A stretch of 61,360 nucleotides of DNA from Kordiimonadaceae bacterium. Its GTDB lineage: Bacteria > Pseudomonadota > Alphaproteobacteria > Sphingomonadales > Emcibacteraceae. A program made the translations under genes and the position numbers. The notes beneath the pieces were generated by a model. That model had not been told where the DNA came from and searched no databases. It worked only from the letters and a program-made list of their open reading frames with translations. Within the stretch, counting starts at the first letter, position 1; each line of letters starts with the position of its first letter. Below, in pieces: positions 25,030 through 33,498 of the stretch. The stretch covers positions 1 through 61,360 of the forward strand of contig JABGYD010000063.1 of NCBI GenBank assembly GCA_018675425.1, in the 5' to 3' direction.

Positions 25030-26346
25030 TCACTCTTTAATTTTGGATATAAAATATTTATTTACGATATAATAATACATACTGCCCGCACTCAAAACAC
25101 CCATGATAAAAACTCCAAAAATCGGCGCATTATTAACCGTCATAGCAATTAAACCTATGGAAATAATAAAAAGTAGGACGGCGACCCCGTACAACAGCGC
25201 CTTGGGTAATTTAAAGTCAGCATTTTCATAATCGTCTCCCATTACCGCTGGTATCCGGTAGAGGCTGACCGCGAGAAATATCTGCTGTAATAATAAGCCA
25301 AGCACGGCGACAAGGGCATATTGTTCGATGCTGCTGCCCATGAGAACGGCGATAACACTGATGGTGGTATAGGCGATAATCGCGTTGGCGGGGGTGGCGT
25401 ATTTCTCCGATCTTTTTGCTAAGAATTTCGGGAATAACCCCGCCTCGGCGATGACGAATATATCACGGGAATAACCCAGTATGAGGCCGTTGACCGTGGT
25501 TGCGGCAGCGGCAATAATTGAAAGCACTAACGCACCAATGATCCAATCGGGCAGGAATATTTTAGCAACTTCAAGCACGGGTGTCATGACAGCATTATAA
25601 TCAATCGGGCTATTCACACCGCTCAAAATAAGCGATATGCCGCCGTAGGCCCCAAGCACGATGACAAAGCTAATTCCAAGTCCAAGAGGGATATTTCGGA
25701 TCGGGTTTTTAATCTCTCCACCAAATTCAAGCAGGGAAATAAATCCAGCAAATGAAAAATAGCCTAGGGTCGCCGCCTGAAAAACCGATGGCAGGCCGCG
25801 GGGCATAAACGGGGATAAATTATCAGCCTCAAAATACGGTACACCTGACAGGATAAAGATACTCAGCATTATGATCAAAATAATCACCATGATTGATTGA
25901 AATTTCACCACGAGGGTGGAACCCAAAACATTGACTAGACCAAAAAATATCAGCACACAAACGGCCACAAGGGTTTTATCCAAACCAGGAATAAAATAAA
26001 CCAAATAATCGGCAAAGCCGTAACTAACAAAGGCATTGACCAACACCACCGCTGCCAGCAAAACCCACACCGCCAGAAAACCCATGAAAGGGGAAAGTAA
26101 TTTACTGAGCGCTATAAAAGTACCGCCCTCCGCGGGCATAAGAGTGCCGATTTGCGCAGTCGCAAAACAGCTCACCACGGCCATCGCACCTGCAACGGCA
26201 TAAGCAAGAATAACCCCAGGGCCCGCAATGATAATCAATTCTGCTGGCAAAATAAAAATTGATATGCCGACGACAAAACCAACGATGGTAAAAACAATAC
26301 CCCAGAGACCAATGGTTTTGATCTGTGCTTCACCGGTCATTTTCAT
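25030..26346 (-). CDS. APC-family amino acid/amine permease
   Basis: Twelve-helix secondary transporter of the amino acid-polyamine-organocation family, about 438 residues. The helix 1 motif is GLWGIVFTIVGFVVGISIFILP, and helix 6 has GYFSFAGFISLLEFGGEIKN, the typical F-GFE-like substrate site. A longer frame to 26592 runs inside the preceding gene, so ATG 26346 is used; it overlaps the Fe-S protein stop by 17 bases. The gene looks clearly richer in G+C than the PhyH gene after it. The substrate is probably an amine or amino acid taken up for this operon. Confidence 0.88.
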   Translation of the reverse strand: MKMTGEAQIKTIGLWGIVFTIVGFVVGISIFILPAELIIIAGPGVILAYAVAGAMAVVSCFATAQIGTLMPAEGGTFIALSKLLSPFMGFLAVWVLLAAVVLVNAFVSYGFADYLVYFIPGLDKTLVAVCVLIFFGLVNVLGSTLVVKFQSIMVIILIIMLSIFILSGVPYFEADNLSPFMPRGLPSVFQAATLGYFSFAGFISLLEFGGEIKNPIRNIPLGLGISFVIVLGAYGGISLILSGVNSPIDYNAVMTPVLEVAKIFLPDWIIGALVLSIIAAAATTVNGLILGYSRDIFVIAEAGLFPKFLAKRSEKYATPANAIIAYTTISVIAVLMGSSIEQYALVAVLGLLLQQIFLAVSLYRIPAVMGDDYENADFKLPKALLYGVAVLLFIISIGLIAMTVNNAPIFGVFIMGVLSAGSMYYYIVNKYFISKIKE

Positions 26347-27322
26347 TGTCAACTTCTTTGTTACGTTTTTTGGCAAGTTTTTTAATAAGGTTTTGAGGCA
26401 CGTCCGGTAGGCTCCACGGGCAAACGGCAAGGCAGATACCACAACCGATATTTTCATTAAAATAAGGCAGACATTTATCAAAATCCACATACCATTTGGT
26501 AACACCGCGTACCATTTTTTTGTCTGACCCGATGGCATCGGGCGGACAGGCGTTTTGACAGGCCTTACAATTAAGGCAGAAATCATCAACACCGAATTGA
26601 TCGTTTATATCCATATTGAGTGGCATATCGCTCACCACCGCACCAAGGCGCAGGGTAGATCCATACTCACGGTTGATGATCGAGCCATGTTTGCCAAGCT
26701 CGCCAAACCCGCATTCAAGCGCAGGGGGAACCAGCAACATCGGTACATTGTTTGAGCCGCCATATGAAATGGCATTCCATCCTTGTTTATGGATCCATGT
26801 GGCAATAGCGTTTGACACCAGATGGGCGCGACCATATTGCTTGATCACCTCAACCGCAGCAGGTACTTTTGGCGCAGTTTTCAGTTGATCAAAATCCATT
26901 TTAACACCAACGATGATGACATTTTCATAAGGCACATTAAACGTATCAATCACCCATTCAGGGCGCATTTTGGTAATGCCAATTATTTCCCCGCTACTTT
27001 CAAGGCCGACTTTCTTGATAAGACTTGACCATTCTTCTGGTGTTTTTTCAATTTTGGTTGATGATTTAGGAGGAATGCTGGCGGCGCGAATGGCGTTTGT
27101 TTTCATTTGTGTTTGATATAATTTTTCATCCCGCGGCGCCATATCCTCGAAAAACTGCATCAGCGGCCCAAAAGGGGTCAGATCCGGCGTTTGCCAATAA
27201 ATTGGCGACGGCGGGCGGATTTTTCCCTCGCCCAATCCATTGATATCATTGCCGGAAACATCGGGCCACAAGGCCATTTGTTCTGCACTTGGTATAAATT
27301 TTTCTTTTGTTTTGTTTGACAA
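26330..27322 (-). CDS. Reductive-dehalogenase-like 4Fe-4S protein
   Basis: 330-residue protein whose layout matches the reductive dehalogenase catalytic family. The corrinoid-fold region contains HLVSNAIATWIHKQGWNAIS (165-186), ALECGFGELGKHGSIINREY (201-220) and GSTLRLGAVVSDMPLNMD. Two ferredoxin-type clusters follow: C249-x2-C252-x2-C255-x3-C259P and C284-x9-C294-x2-C297-x3-C301PWS. Epoxyqueuosine reductase (QueG) is related, but the N-terminal NDINGLGEGKIRPPSP block and the CPWS ending favour the dehalogenase side. It lacks a Tat signal and a membrane anchor, so it is cytoplasmic like catabolic (aerobic) dehalogenases. It starts with TTG, with AAGGA 6-7 bases upstream. The electron donor is not obvious. 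The substrate is unknown. Confidence 0.7.
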   Translation of the reverse strand: MSNKTKEKFIPSAEQMALWPDVSGNDINGLGEGKIRPPSPIYWQTPDLTPFGPLMQFFEDMAPRDEKLYQTQMKTNAIRAASIPPKSSTKIEKTPEEWSSLIKKVGLESSGEIIGITKMRPEWVIDTFNVPYENVIIVGVKMDFDQLKTAPKVPAAVEVIKQYGRAHLVSNAIATWIHKQGWNAISYGGSNNVPMLLVPPALECGFGELGKHGSIINREYGSTLRLGAVVSDMPLNMDINDQFGVDDFCLNCKACQNACPPDAIGSDKKMVRGVTKWYVDFDKCLPYFNENIGCGICLAVCPWSLPDVPQNLIKKLAKKRNKEVDNENDR

Positions 27323-27351
27323 ATTTAATCCTTGTGTTAATTCCCTATATG

Positions 27352-29046
27352 TCAGCCCTCAATAGTCCATGTTTTTGGATCACCAGGTAAAAAAGAACCG
27401 AGATCAACTCCGACTTCCTTTTCAATCAATTTATTTAACCGGTCATTTAAATCAATAATCAACTCCCGTTGCTCCTCAGGATGATAGGCCAAATTATTCA
27501 GTTCCAGCGGGTCGTTATCCAGATCATAAAGCTCCAAATCATTGCGCCCTAAAAGAGTTTGCCAGGTTTTAGGTAAATGGTGATCACCAGGCGTAAACCA
27601 ACGTGAATACTTATACTTAGAGGTAATTATTCCACGACCAAGCGTTCTTTTATCGAACTGGATAAAGTCATCAGGAAAATTAAACTGAACTACCGGGGCA
27701 CCATTTTTTTCTGCTACTTTTTGAACCATTCTTATTTTTTCAAGTCTTGAGTTACCCTGTGTCGTATTACTAAAACAAACAAGAATTTCATCACGTTGGT
27801 CTTTAGCACTTCCACCTTTTACAATGTTTGAATAATCATATCCTTTAAGCCGTGCCTCAACAGATTTATAATCCTCTCCTATGAGGCCAATGAGTGTCGG
27901 TCCAAAATCAATAGCACTCATTAATGCGTTTGACTTGATACCTTTCTCGCCGTCAGGGTGACGAATTACAAGTGGGACATTTATATTTTCACGGTACATA
28001 AATGGACCTTTATGTCGAAGACCGTGAGCCCCACCCATTTCACCGTGATCTGAGGTTAAAATAACAATAGTATCGTCTGACATTCCTAGTGTATCAACTG
28101 ATGTTAACAAATCACCAATAATTTTATCAGAATCCACAAGGCAGGCGGCATAATAATTAATTACATTACGACACGCCTCTTCATCAGAAACCTCCTGCTC
28201 ACCATAAAAATATTGACCTAATTTTACAAATTCCATTTGTGCTTCAGGTTTTTTACTAAGATCATCATAAAAGTTATCAGGAACGTCAAAACCAAAGTCG
28301 AAATTATATGGATATTTATCCTGCGCAGGACGCATTTCACTCACAAGGCCGGGACGCAGTCGAGTTTTTGCCTGCTTACCATTAGCATCTAGCCACATAA
28401 TGTCATGTGGATTTACGAAATTAACGGCAAGAAGCCATGGCTCTTTAGAACCCTGCTGACGTTTTAGATAATCCTTTGCATTATTTAAAATATTTCGATC
28501 TTTTTCCGCCCCTTCGTAAACGCGACCATCCGTATCACCCTCAGTATGCCATTCATCAAAGCCATAATCGACAAGCGCATCTAAATTATCTTCATCAAAT
28601 CCAACGGAAAGATGCCATTTACCTTTGTAGGCAGTTTTATAACCAAGACCCTTAAACATTTGTCCAATAGTTGGCGTATTTTTCACATCAAGTAGTGGAT
28701 CCCCCTCGCCAAGTCCAGGGTTGGTAAAAATTGTGGTTTGTTGCACATGTTGGCCCGTATAGATAACTGACCTTGAAGGTGCGCAGGAAAGACTGGCTAT
28801 ATTAAATTCTTCGAAAGAAACACTCTGTGTAGAAAACTTTTCGCGCATTGGCAGTTTAAGTCCCTTAGGTAAGGTTGCCCAAGCACGCTCCTGATCCATC
28901 ATAATTATAAGAACATTCTTATGTTTTAACGATGATGCTATCTCCTGAGCATTGTCCATATCACACGCAGACACGAAAGTCATACCGGCAGCCGATGCTG
29001 CCACACCTTTTGAAAAATCTCTTCTTGTTATTTTTTTTCCTGACAT
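27352..29046 (-). CDS. Exported sulfatase (type I, formylglycine-dependent)
   Basis: Alkaline-phosphatase-fold sulfatase of 564 residues. The N-terminus has a twin-arginine motif (TRRDFSKGVAA) and a Cys in VSACD that could serve as a lipobox. The active-site sequence SCAPSRSVIYTGQ has the C-x-P-S-R form that is converted to formylglycine. Metal-site regions are LIIMMDQERA (the usual DD reads DQ), KGKWHLS, VILTSDHGEMGG and RHKGP. It hydrolyses a sulfate ester in the periplasm. AGAGGAAAA precedes the ATG. No formylglycine-generating enzyme gene is in the window. Within the operon it sits between the SDR and the Fe-S protein, suggesting that the natural substrate is sulfated. Confidence 0.9.
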   Translation of the reverse strand: MSGKKITRRDFSKGVAASAAGMTFVSACDMDNAQEIASSLKHKNVLIIMMDQERAWATLPKGLKLPMREKFSTQSVSFEEFNIASLSCAPSRSVIYTGQHVQQTTIFTNPGLGEGDPLLDVKNTPTIGQMFKGLGYKTAYKGKWHLSVGFDEDNLDALVDYGFDEWHTEGDTDGRVYEGAEKDRNILNNAKDYLKRQQGSKEPWLLAVNFVNPHDIMWLDANGKQAKTRLRPGLVSEMRPAQDKYPYNFDFGFDVPDNFYDDLSKKPEAQMEFVKLGQYFYGEQEVSDEEACRNVINYYAACLVDSDKIIGDLLTSVDTLGMSDDTIVILTSDHGEMGGAHGLRHKGPFMYRENINVPLVIRHPDGEKGIKSNALMSAIDFGPTLIGLIGEDYKSVEARLKGYDYSNIVKGGSAKDQRDEILVCFSNTTQGNSRLEKIRMVQKVAEKNGAPVVQFNFPDDFIQFDKRTLGRGIITSKYKYSRWFTPGDHHLPKTWQTLLGRNDLELYDLDNDPLELNNLAYHPEEQRELIIDLNDRLNKLIEKEVGVDLGSFLPGDPKTWTIEG

Positions 29047-29068
29047 TTATTTTCCTCTAATTTATATT

Positions 29069-29839
29069 CTAAAATCTACCACAACAAACTTTCATTTTAT
29101 CACCAGTAATTGCGCTTGATGCATCAGATGCATAGAACAGGGCTGCTTTTGCAACCTCTTTAGGGTCAACCCAACGCTTAAGGGCAGCAACATCGGTGTA
29201 GTTTTCCCGCTCTATTTCACTTGCAGGCCTGCCCTCTGCTTCAGCACGATGTTCCAGAATCCGATTCATATTTTTACCTGACACAGCACCTGGAAGCAGA
29301 ACATTTACTCTTACATTGTTGGGCCCAACTTCGCGTGCAACTGCTTCTGTCATGCCAACAAGTGCAAATTTAGTGGCAGTGTAAGCTGAGCGCATCGGAT
29401 ATCCCTCAATGCCCATCAAGGACGACATATTTATAATTGAACCAGATTTTTGTGCACACATTACCCTCGCAGCTTCACGCATACAATACATAGCGCCAAA
29501 GAGATTTATCTCTGCACACTCTTTCCACTGGTCAACATTCACCTCAGCAATTGGTGCGACTGGTCCAGGAATACCAGCATTATTAACCAAAACATCGATA
29601 TTACCATTGATTAATTGTGCTTTAGTAAAAAGCTTTTGAACATCTTCAAATTTTGATACATCACAAACAATAGCTGTCCCATTATTACGTTCGGCCACTG
29701 GCAAAATTGTCTCAAGGCTTCTTCCTGTTATTATTACATAAGCACCGTGATCTGCAAACATATCTGCAACGGCCTCACCTATCCCAGTACCACCGCCCGT
29801 TATGATTGCCACTTTACCCTCGAGTGTGTTTAATTTCAT
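29069..29839 (-). CDS. Short-chain dehydrogenase/reductase
   Basis: Classical SDR of 256 residues with a Rossmann fold. The cofactor motif is TGGGTGIG (TGxxxGIG), then NNAGIPG, active-site Ser in INMSSLMG and YTATK (Tyr and Lys). The acid-free loop after strand 2 (TGRSLE) leaves NAD versus NADP undecided. GGAAGAAGG lies just before the ATG, and the start overlaps the stop of the flavin dehydrogenase gene by four bases. The last residues CCGRF are unusual for the family. It oxidises an alcohol or reduces a ketone of the operon's substrate. Confidence 0.9.
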   Translation of the reverse strand: MKLNTLEGKVAIITGGGTGIGEAVADMFADHGAYVIITGRSLETILPVAERNNGTAIVCDVSKFEDVQKLFTKAQLINGNIDVLVNNAGIPGPVAPIAEVNVDQWKECAEINLFGAMYCMREAARVMCAQKSGSIINMSSLMGIEGYPMRSAYTATKFALVGMTEAVAREVGPNNVRVNVLLPGAVSGKNMNRILEHRAEAEGRPASEIERENYTDVAALKRWVDPKEVAKAALFYASDASSAITGDKMKVCCGRF

Positions 29840-30939
29840 ATTAACTTTCCTTCTTCCATTTTTCGTGATGGATCAAAAAGCGGCAGTTCCAGCTCTTTAT
29901 CCAGTATATAATCGCCCATTAACTTCGAAATATAGGGCCCTATTGTATAACCTCCACGTACGCAGCCAAGAATAAATACATTATCATTATTTGGAAGCTT
30001 CCCGGCAAGAGGGTAAAAGTCAGGAACATTTGATTCAAAACCAGTCCACGATCGTATAATACGAATTTTTGAGAGTTCAGGAACAACAAACTGAGCTAGT
30101 TGAAGATTAGGAATGAGACTATCAATCGAAACATTACCACGTCCATCCTCTGGCTTTCCTTTCCCCTGCCAGCCACCGCCAATAAGTAAAGTGCCATTGT
30201 CCTTCTGCTTCATGGTAAGAAGACCGGTGGCATGACCAATAACAGAATTTATAAATTTTGGGGCACGCTCTGTCACTGAAACCGTATTCACCCTAGCCCT
30301 AATTGGTAAATCTGCTCCCAACATAGCTGCAATGGTTTTCATCCAACCCCCACAAGCTAACAATATGCGCCGCGCTGATATTGTCTCACCGCCTGAATTT
30401 ATTTCATATCCCTCAGATGTACTTCTAATACCGGTAACCTTATACCTCTCAAAAAAATGAATACCTGCTTCTTCAATTCTATTACGATAATACTGTCCCG
30501 TTAAAGACGAATTTGCAAAACCATCATCAGGACAATAGCTTGCTGCCACAATTTTTTTTGTTAAATGTGGTTCAATATTTTCTAATTTACTTGGTTCTAT
30601 GAAAGTTATATTAGCCCCGGCTTCCCTCTTCATATTCATGCGCTCATTGAGCAGTTCCGCTTCACGGTCGTTAAAAGCAAGTGTATATCCTCCAGTTTTT
30701 TTAAAGCCGACAGAAGAACCCATACTTTCCCATTCTGCGTGCCCCTTAATAGCGTAGGGCATCAGTTTCACTCTTTTAATTTGCATGGAAAGAGTGCCCG
30801 CATTAACACCGGAGGCACCACCACCAATATCACCCTGTTCAAGAATAACCGTATTCATCCCACCTCCAGCAAGCTGGAGGGCAGCACCACAGCCCATTAT
30901 GCCACCACCAATAACAGCTATATCAAACGTACATGTCAT
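29836..30939 (-). CDS. FAD-dependent dehydrogenase, DAO family (HcnC/opine oxidase B-like)
   Basis: Flavoprotein of 367 residues with the N-terminal FAD site IAVIGGGIMGCGAALQLAG and EQGDIGGGASGVNAG. The DAO C-terminal block GCVRGGYTIGPYISKLMGD is present. It is the catalytic subunit type found in heterotrimeric hydrogen cyanide synthase, opine oxidases and D-hydroxyproline dehydrogenase. The two matching partners (30936 and 32335) lie directly upstream with overlapping ends. The expected reaction is oxidation of an amine or secondary amino acid to an imine, with electrons leaving through the partner Fe-S centres. Confidence 0.88.
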   Translation of the reverse strand: MTCTFDIAVIGGGIMGCGAALQLAGGGMNTVILEQGDIGGGASGVNAGTLSMQIKRVKLMPYAIKGHAEWESMGSSVGFKKTGGYTLAFNDREAELLNERMNMKREAGANITFIEPSKLENIEPHLTKKIVAASYCPDDGFANSSLTGQYYRNRIEEAGIHFFERYKVTGIRSTSEGYEINSGGETISARRILLACGGWMKTIAAMLGADLPIRARVNTVSVTERAPKFINSVIGHATGLLTMKQKDNGTLLIGGGWQGKGKPEDGRGNVSIDSLIPNLQLAQFVVPELSKIRIIRSWTGFESNVPDFYPLAGKLPNNDNVFILGCVRGGYTIGPYISKLMGDYILDKELELPLFDPSRKMEEGKLI

Positions 30940-32342
30940 AGAGGTGATACCCCTGGGATAGGAAGGTCATTATAATTAAGCTCATTGGATACGCTATCCA
31001 TGCATACAGGTCTCAGCGGGGGTCTCGCGCTTGTAATTCCTATTTCTTTACGATTTTTTCCTGTTAAATATTCAGTAAGAATAGAAACACTTTCATTACA
31101 GAAACGACCACCACATGGCCCCATGCCACAGCGCGTACCTGACTTTATGGCATCAGGAGATAGGGATCCGTTTTTAATTTCATAATCAATCTCGGCACGG
31201 CTAATACCCTCACAACGGCAGACTTCTGTTTCTGCCGAAATAAAGCTCTCATAGCCTGCCCTGGGAATAGAGAGTTTTGTAGCAGCTAAACCAAATTTTA
31301 TTGAAGCGTCGTATGCTTTTTGATTGATATCAACACGATTACTCATTCCAGTATCTTCAAAAATAGCATTCGCCGTGAGCCCTCCGCGATGAGGGGCAGC
31401 ATCTGCACCCAATATTCCTGCATTATCACCACAAGCATAAAGGCCAGATACGGAGGTACGCCCATATTTATCAAGTGTAGGAACCCAACCACCCAGCTTT
31501 TCATCAAAGTGATGATCTGCACCAGCAAGACGAGTTGCCTCAATAGCCGGCATAAGTCCCTGGCCATAACAGACACTTTCACCTTTTATATATTGCTCCC
31601 CCTGGCTTATTAAGCTCCAATTTTTATCGACCGCACAAATATTTGCTCCTTCGACTGAACTCTTTCCTGCTATACTTTTAACAGCATGTTGCCAATAAAT
31701 GGGCACCCGGTTTTTATAAAGTGAAAACATCCAACTTAAGCCCTGAATGATAAGTGAGGGGTTTCTTAGCATCCCAGGCAGTACACCTAACCAATCCTTG
31801 CGACTATTCAGTGAAACAACCGCCGACACCTGCCCACCGAGCCTTAAAACCTCACTAGCAACGTAAAAAAGTAACGGACCATTTCCTGCAACGATAGTTC
31901 GTCGCCCCGGAATTATCATATGTTCCTTGAAAAGGGCAGTTGCGCCAGCTAGCCCAAATACTCCCGGAAGTGTCCAACCTGGAACTGGGATAACTCTTTC
32001 CTGCGCACCGGTAGCGATAACTAATTTTTTTGCCTTTACTTGTTTTTCTTCGCAGCCCTGAATTCCAAGTGTCCAATGATCGTTTGCTTTTTCTATCTGC
32101 CACACACGTACACCAAACAATATATTCACAAGGCCTGCACCAACACGAGACCTTAAATCATCACCAGCTATACTATAGTTATTTTTAGGGGCATTAATTA
32201 TAGATTTTGATCTTGCTCGCCATACTTGCCCTCCAGCCTCTAATTGCTCGTCAATGAGTAAAGTTTTTAAACCTCCGTAAGAAGTTTCAAGGGCCGCAGT
32301 TGCACCAGCAGGACCCGCCCCTATAACGATTACGTCATACAT
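30936..32342 (-). CDS. FAD/NAD-binding subunit with BFD-like [2Fe-2S] domain (HcnB/opine oxidase A-like)
   Basis: Pyridine-nucleotide-disulfide-type flavoprotein of 468 residues. It has FAD motif VIGAGPAGATAALET at the N-terminus, a second nucleotide site (TIVAGNGPLLFYVASEVLRLG) in the middle and GLYACGDNAGILGADAA. The C-terminal 80 residues form a BFD-like domain with four cysteines: CRCEGIS, then CGMGPCGGRFC. This is the alpha subunit layout of HCN synthase, opine oxidase and D-hydroxyproline dehydrogenase. It overlaps its small partner by 8 bases and the DAO subunit by 4. Confidence 0.88.
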   Translation of the reverse strand: MYDVIVIGAGPAGATAALETSYGGLKTLLIDEQLEAGGQVWRARSKSIINAPKNNYSIAGDDLRSRVGAGLVNILFGVRVWQIEKANDHWTLGIQGCEEKQVKAKKLVIATGAQERVIPVPGWTLPGVFGLAGATALFKEHMIIPGRRTIVAGNGPLLFYVASEVLRLGGQVSAVVSLNSRKDWLGVLPGMLRNPSLIIQGLSWMFSLYKNRVPIYWQHAVKSIAGKSSVEGANICAVDKNWSLISQGEQYIKGESVCYGQGLMPAIEATRLAGADHHFDEKLGGWVPTLDKYGRTSVSGLYACGDNAGILGADAAPHRGGLTANAIFEDTGMSNRVDINQKAYDASIKFGLAATKLSIPRAGYESFISAETEVCRCEGISRAEIDYEIKNGSLSPDAIKSGTRCGMGPCGGRFCNESVSILTEYLTGKNRKEIGITSARPPLRPVCMDSVSNELNYNDLPIPGVSPL

Positions 32343-32598
32343 TGGACGCTCGCTTTATTTTTAGTCCATTTGAAACTTTAGTGCGACAGGCCTCTACCCT
32401 GCGTTGATTTATTTCTACTACACACTCCTGGCAAACGCCCATCACGCAAAACATTCCCCTTGGAGTTTGCGAGTTTGGAGCATCACGTAAATGAGTAACA
32501 CCAACCCTAAGTAATGCTGCAGCAATACTTTCACCCGCAAAGCCATTATAGGTCTCTCCATCAAATTCAAATAAAATTTCTTCAGTCCGTACGATCAT
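32335..32598 (-). CDS. [2Fe-2S] small subunit (HcnA/opine oxidase C-like)
   Basis: Small ferredoxin-like protein of 87 residues. After the start, FEFDGETYNGFAGESIAAALLRVG forms the beta-grasp, and the cysteines are in MFCVMGVCQECVVEI with a distal RVEACRTKV, giving C-x4-C-x2-C...C. It is the third subunit of the amine/opine dehydrogenase complex with the two genes downstream. The start overlaps the DapA-like gene stop (ATGA), so all four genes are cotranslated. Confidence 0.88.
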   Translation of the reverse strand: MIVRTEEILFEFDGETYNGFAGESIAAALLRVGVTHLRDAPNSQTPRGMFCVMGVCQECVVEINQRRVEACRTKVSNGLKIKRASNV

Positions 32599-33497
32599 TG
32601 CCCGTATGATATTCCTAATTCATCAAATTTTTTCTTTATTGCGTCAACAACTTCGTCTGTAGCCGCATAAACTGGATCTCTAGGAACACCCGCTGGCTGC
32701 CCTATTAAGTTTAGCGCTGCTTTAAAGGCTGCAGGCCAAGTAGAGTGACCCATAAGAAGTTCATAAAGAACCGTAAGTTTATGATGAACTTCCGCTTGTT
32801 TAGCACCTGGCTTTTCTTTTGCAAGTGCTACAATATTTGCTGTATCAGCACCTAAAAATTCTGGCCCAGTAGCAATGAAACCACTAGCACCCAAAGCAAT
32901 CCCAGGCATTATGTAATGGCATGGCCCTACCATAATGGCCATTTTATCCGCGAAGCGATTTATAAGGTGGGTATGATGAAAGTAATCGCGATTACTTTCT
33001 TTTATTCCAATAATCGGAGCAACATCCATTATAGCGCCAATATCGTCAATTGTTAAATTAAGGCCGGCCCGACGTGGTGAATTATAGGCAACAATCGGCA
33101 TATCAATAGCCGCAGTCAGCTTTTCAAAACGCCCAAGAAGCTCATCACGTGTAGTTTTAAGAACGTATGTTTGTGGCATAGATAAAACTGCAGCAGCACC
33201 ATTTTCCTTTGCAGCTAGAGCAAAATCAATGTTATTTTTAAGTGTCGTTGCAGAACATCCAGTTATCACAGGAACACGCCCAGCAGCCTCATCAACAGCC
33301 AAACGGGTTAAGCGACCTTTTTCCGCTGCTGATAATGCCCAGCTTTCTCCGTTATCGCCAGATACGCAAATAGCTGATGCCCCTTGGCCAATTAACCAAC
33401 TTACAAGAGATTGAAAAGCATCTTCCATAATATCACCCACTTCATTAAAAGGGGTAACTACCGCAGGGACAAAGCCATGCAAATCTTCTTTTTTCAT
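32595..33497 (-). CDS. DapA-superfamily lyase/deaminase (HypD/LhpC-like candidate)
   Basis: Schiff-base aldolase-fold enzyme of 300 residues. Marks are VSGDNGESWALS (the GTTGE equivalent), VAYNSPRRAGL (Tyr of YNxP kept) and IGIKESNRD (Schiff-base Lys). Coupling with a heterotrimeric amine dehydrogenase is the arrangement seen in hydroxyproline catabolism, where such an enzyme deaminates pyrroline-4-hydroxy-2-carboxylate. The epimerase and semialdehyde dehydrogenase of that pathway are missing here, so the assignment is an analogy only. It lies two bases after the SMP-30 stop region on the same strand. Confidence 0.8.
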   Translation of the reverse strand: MKKEDLHGFVPAVVTPFNEVGDIMEDAFQSLVSWLIGQGASAICVSGDNGESWALSAAEKGRLTRLAVDEAAGRVPVITGCSATTLKNNIDFALAAKENGAAAVLSMPQTYVLKTTRDELLGRFEKLTAAIDMPIVAYNSPRRAGLNLTIDDIGAIMDVAPIIGIKESNRDYFHHTHLINRFADKMAIMVGPCHYIMPGIALGASGFIATGPEFLGADTANIVALAKEKPGAKQAEVHHKLTVLYELLMGHSTWPAAFKAALNLIGQPAGVPRDPVYAATDEVVDAIKKKFDELGISYGQ

Positions 33498-33498
33498 T

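Noticed and set aside
26347-26592. N-terminal extension of the APC permease frame
   Set aside because: It lies wholly inside the Fe-S protein gene in another frame and is Cys/Pro-rich shadow sequence; the family start is at 26346 or 26340.
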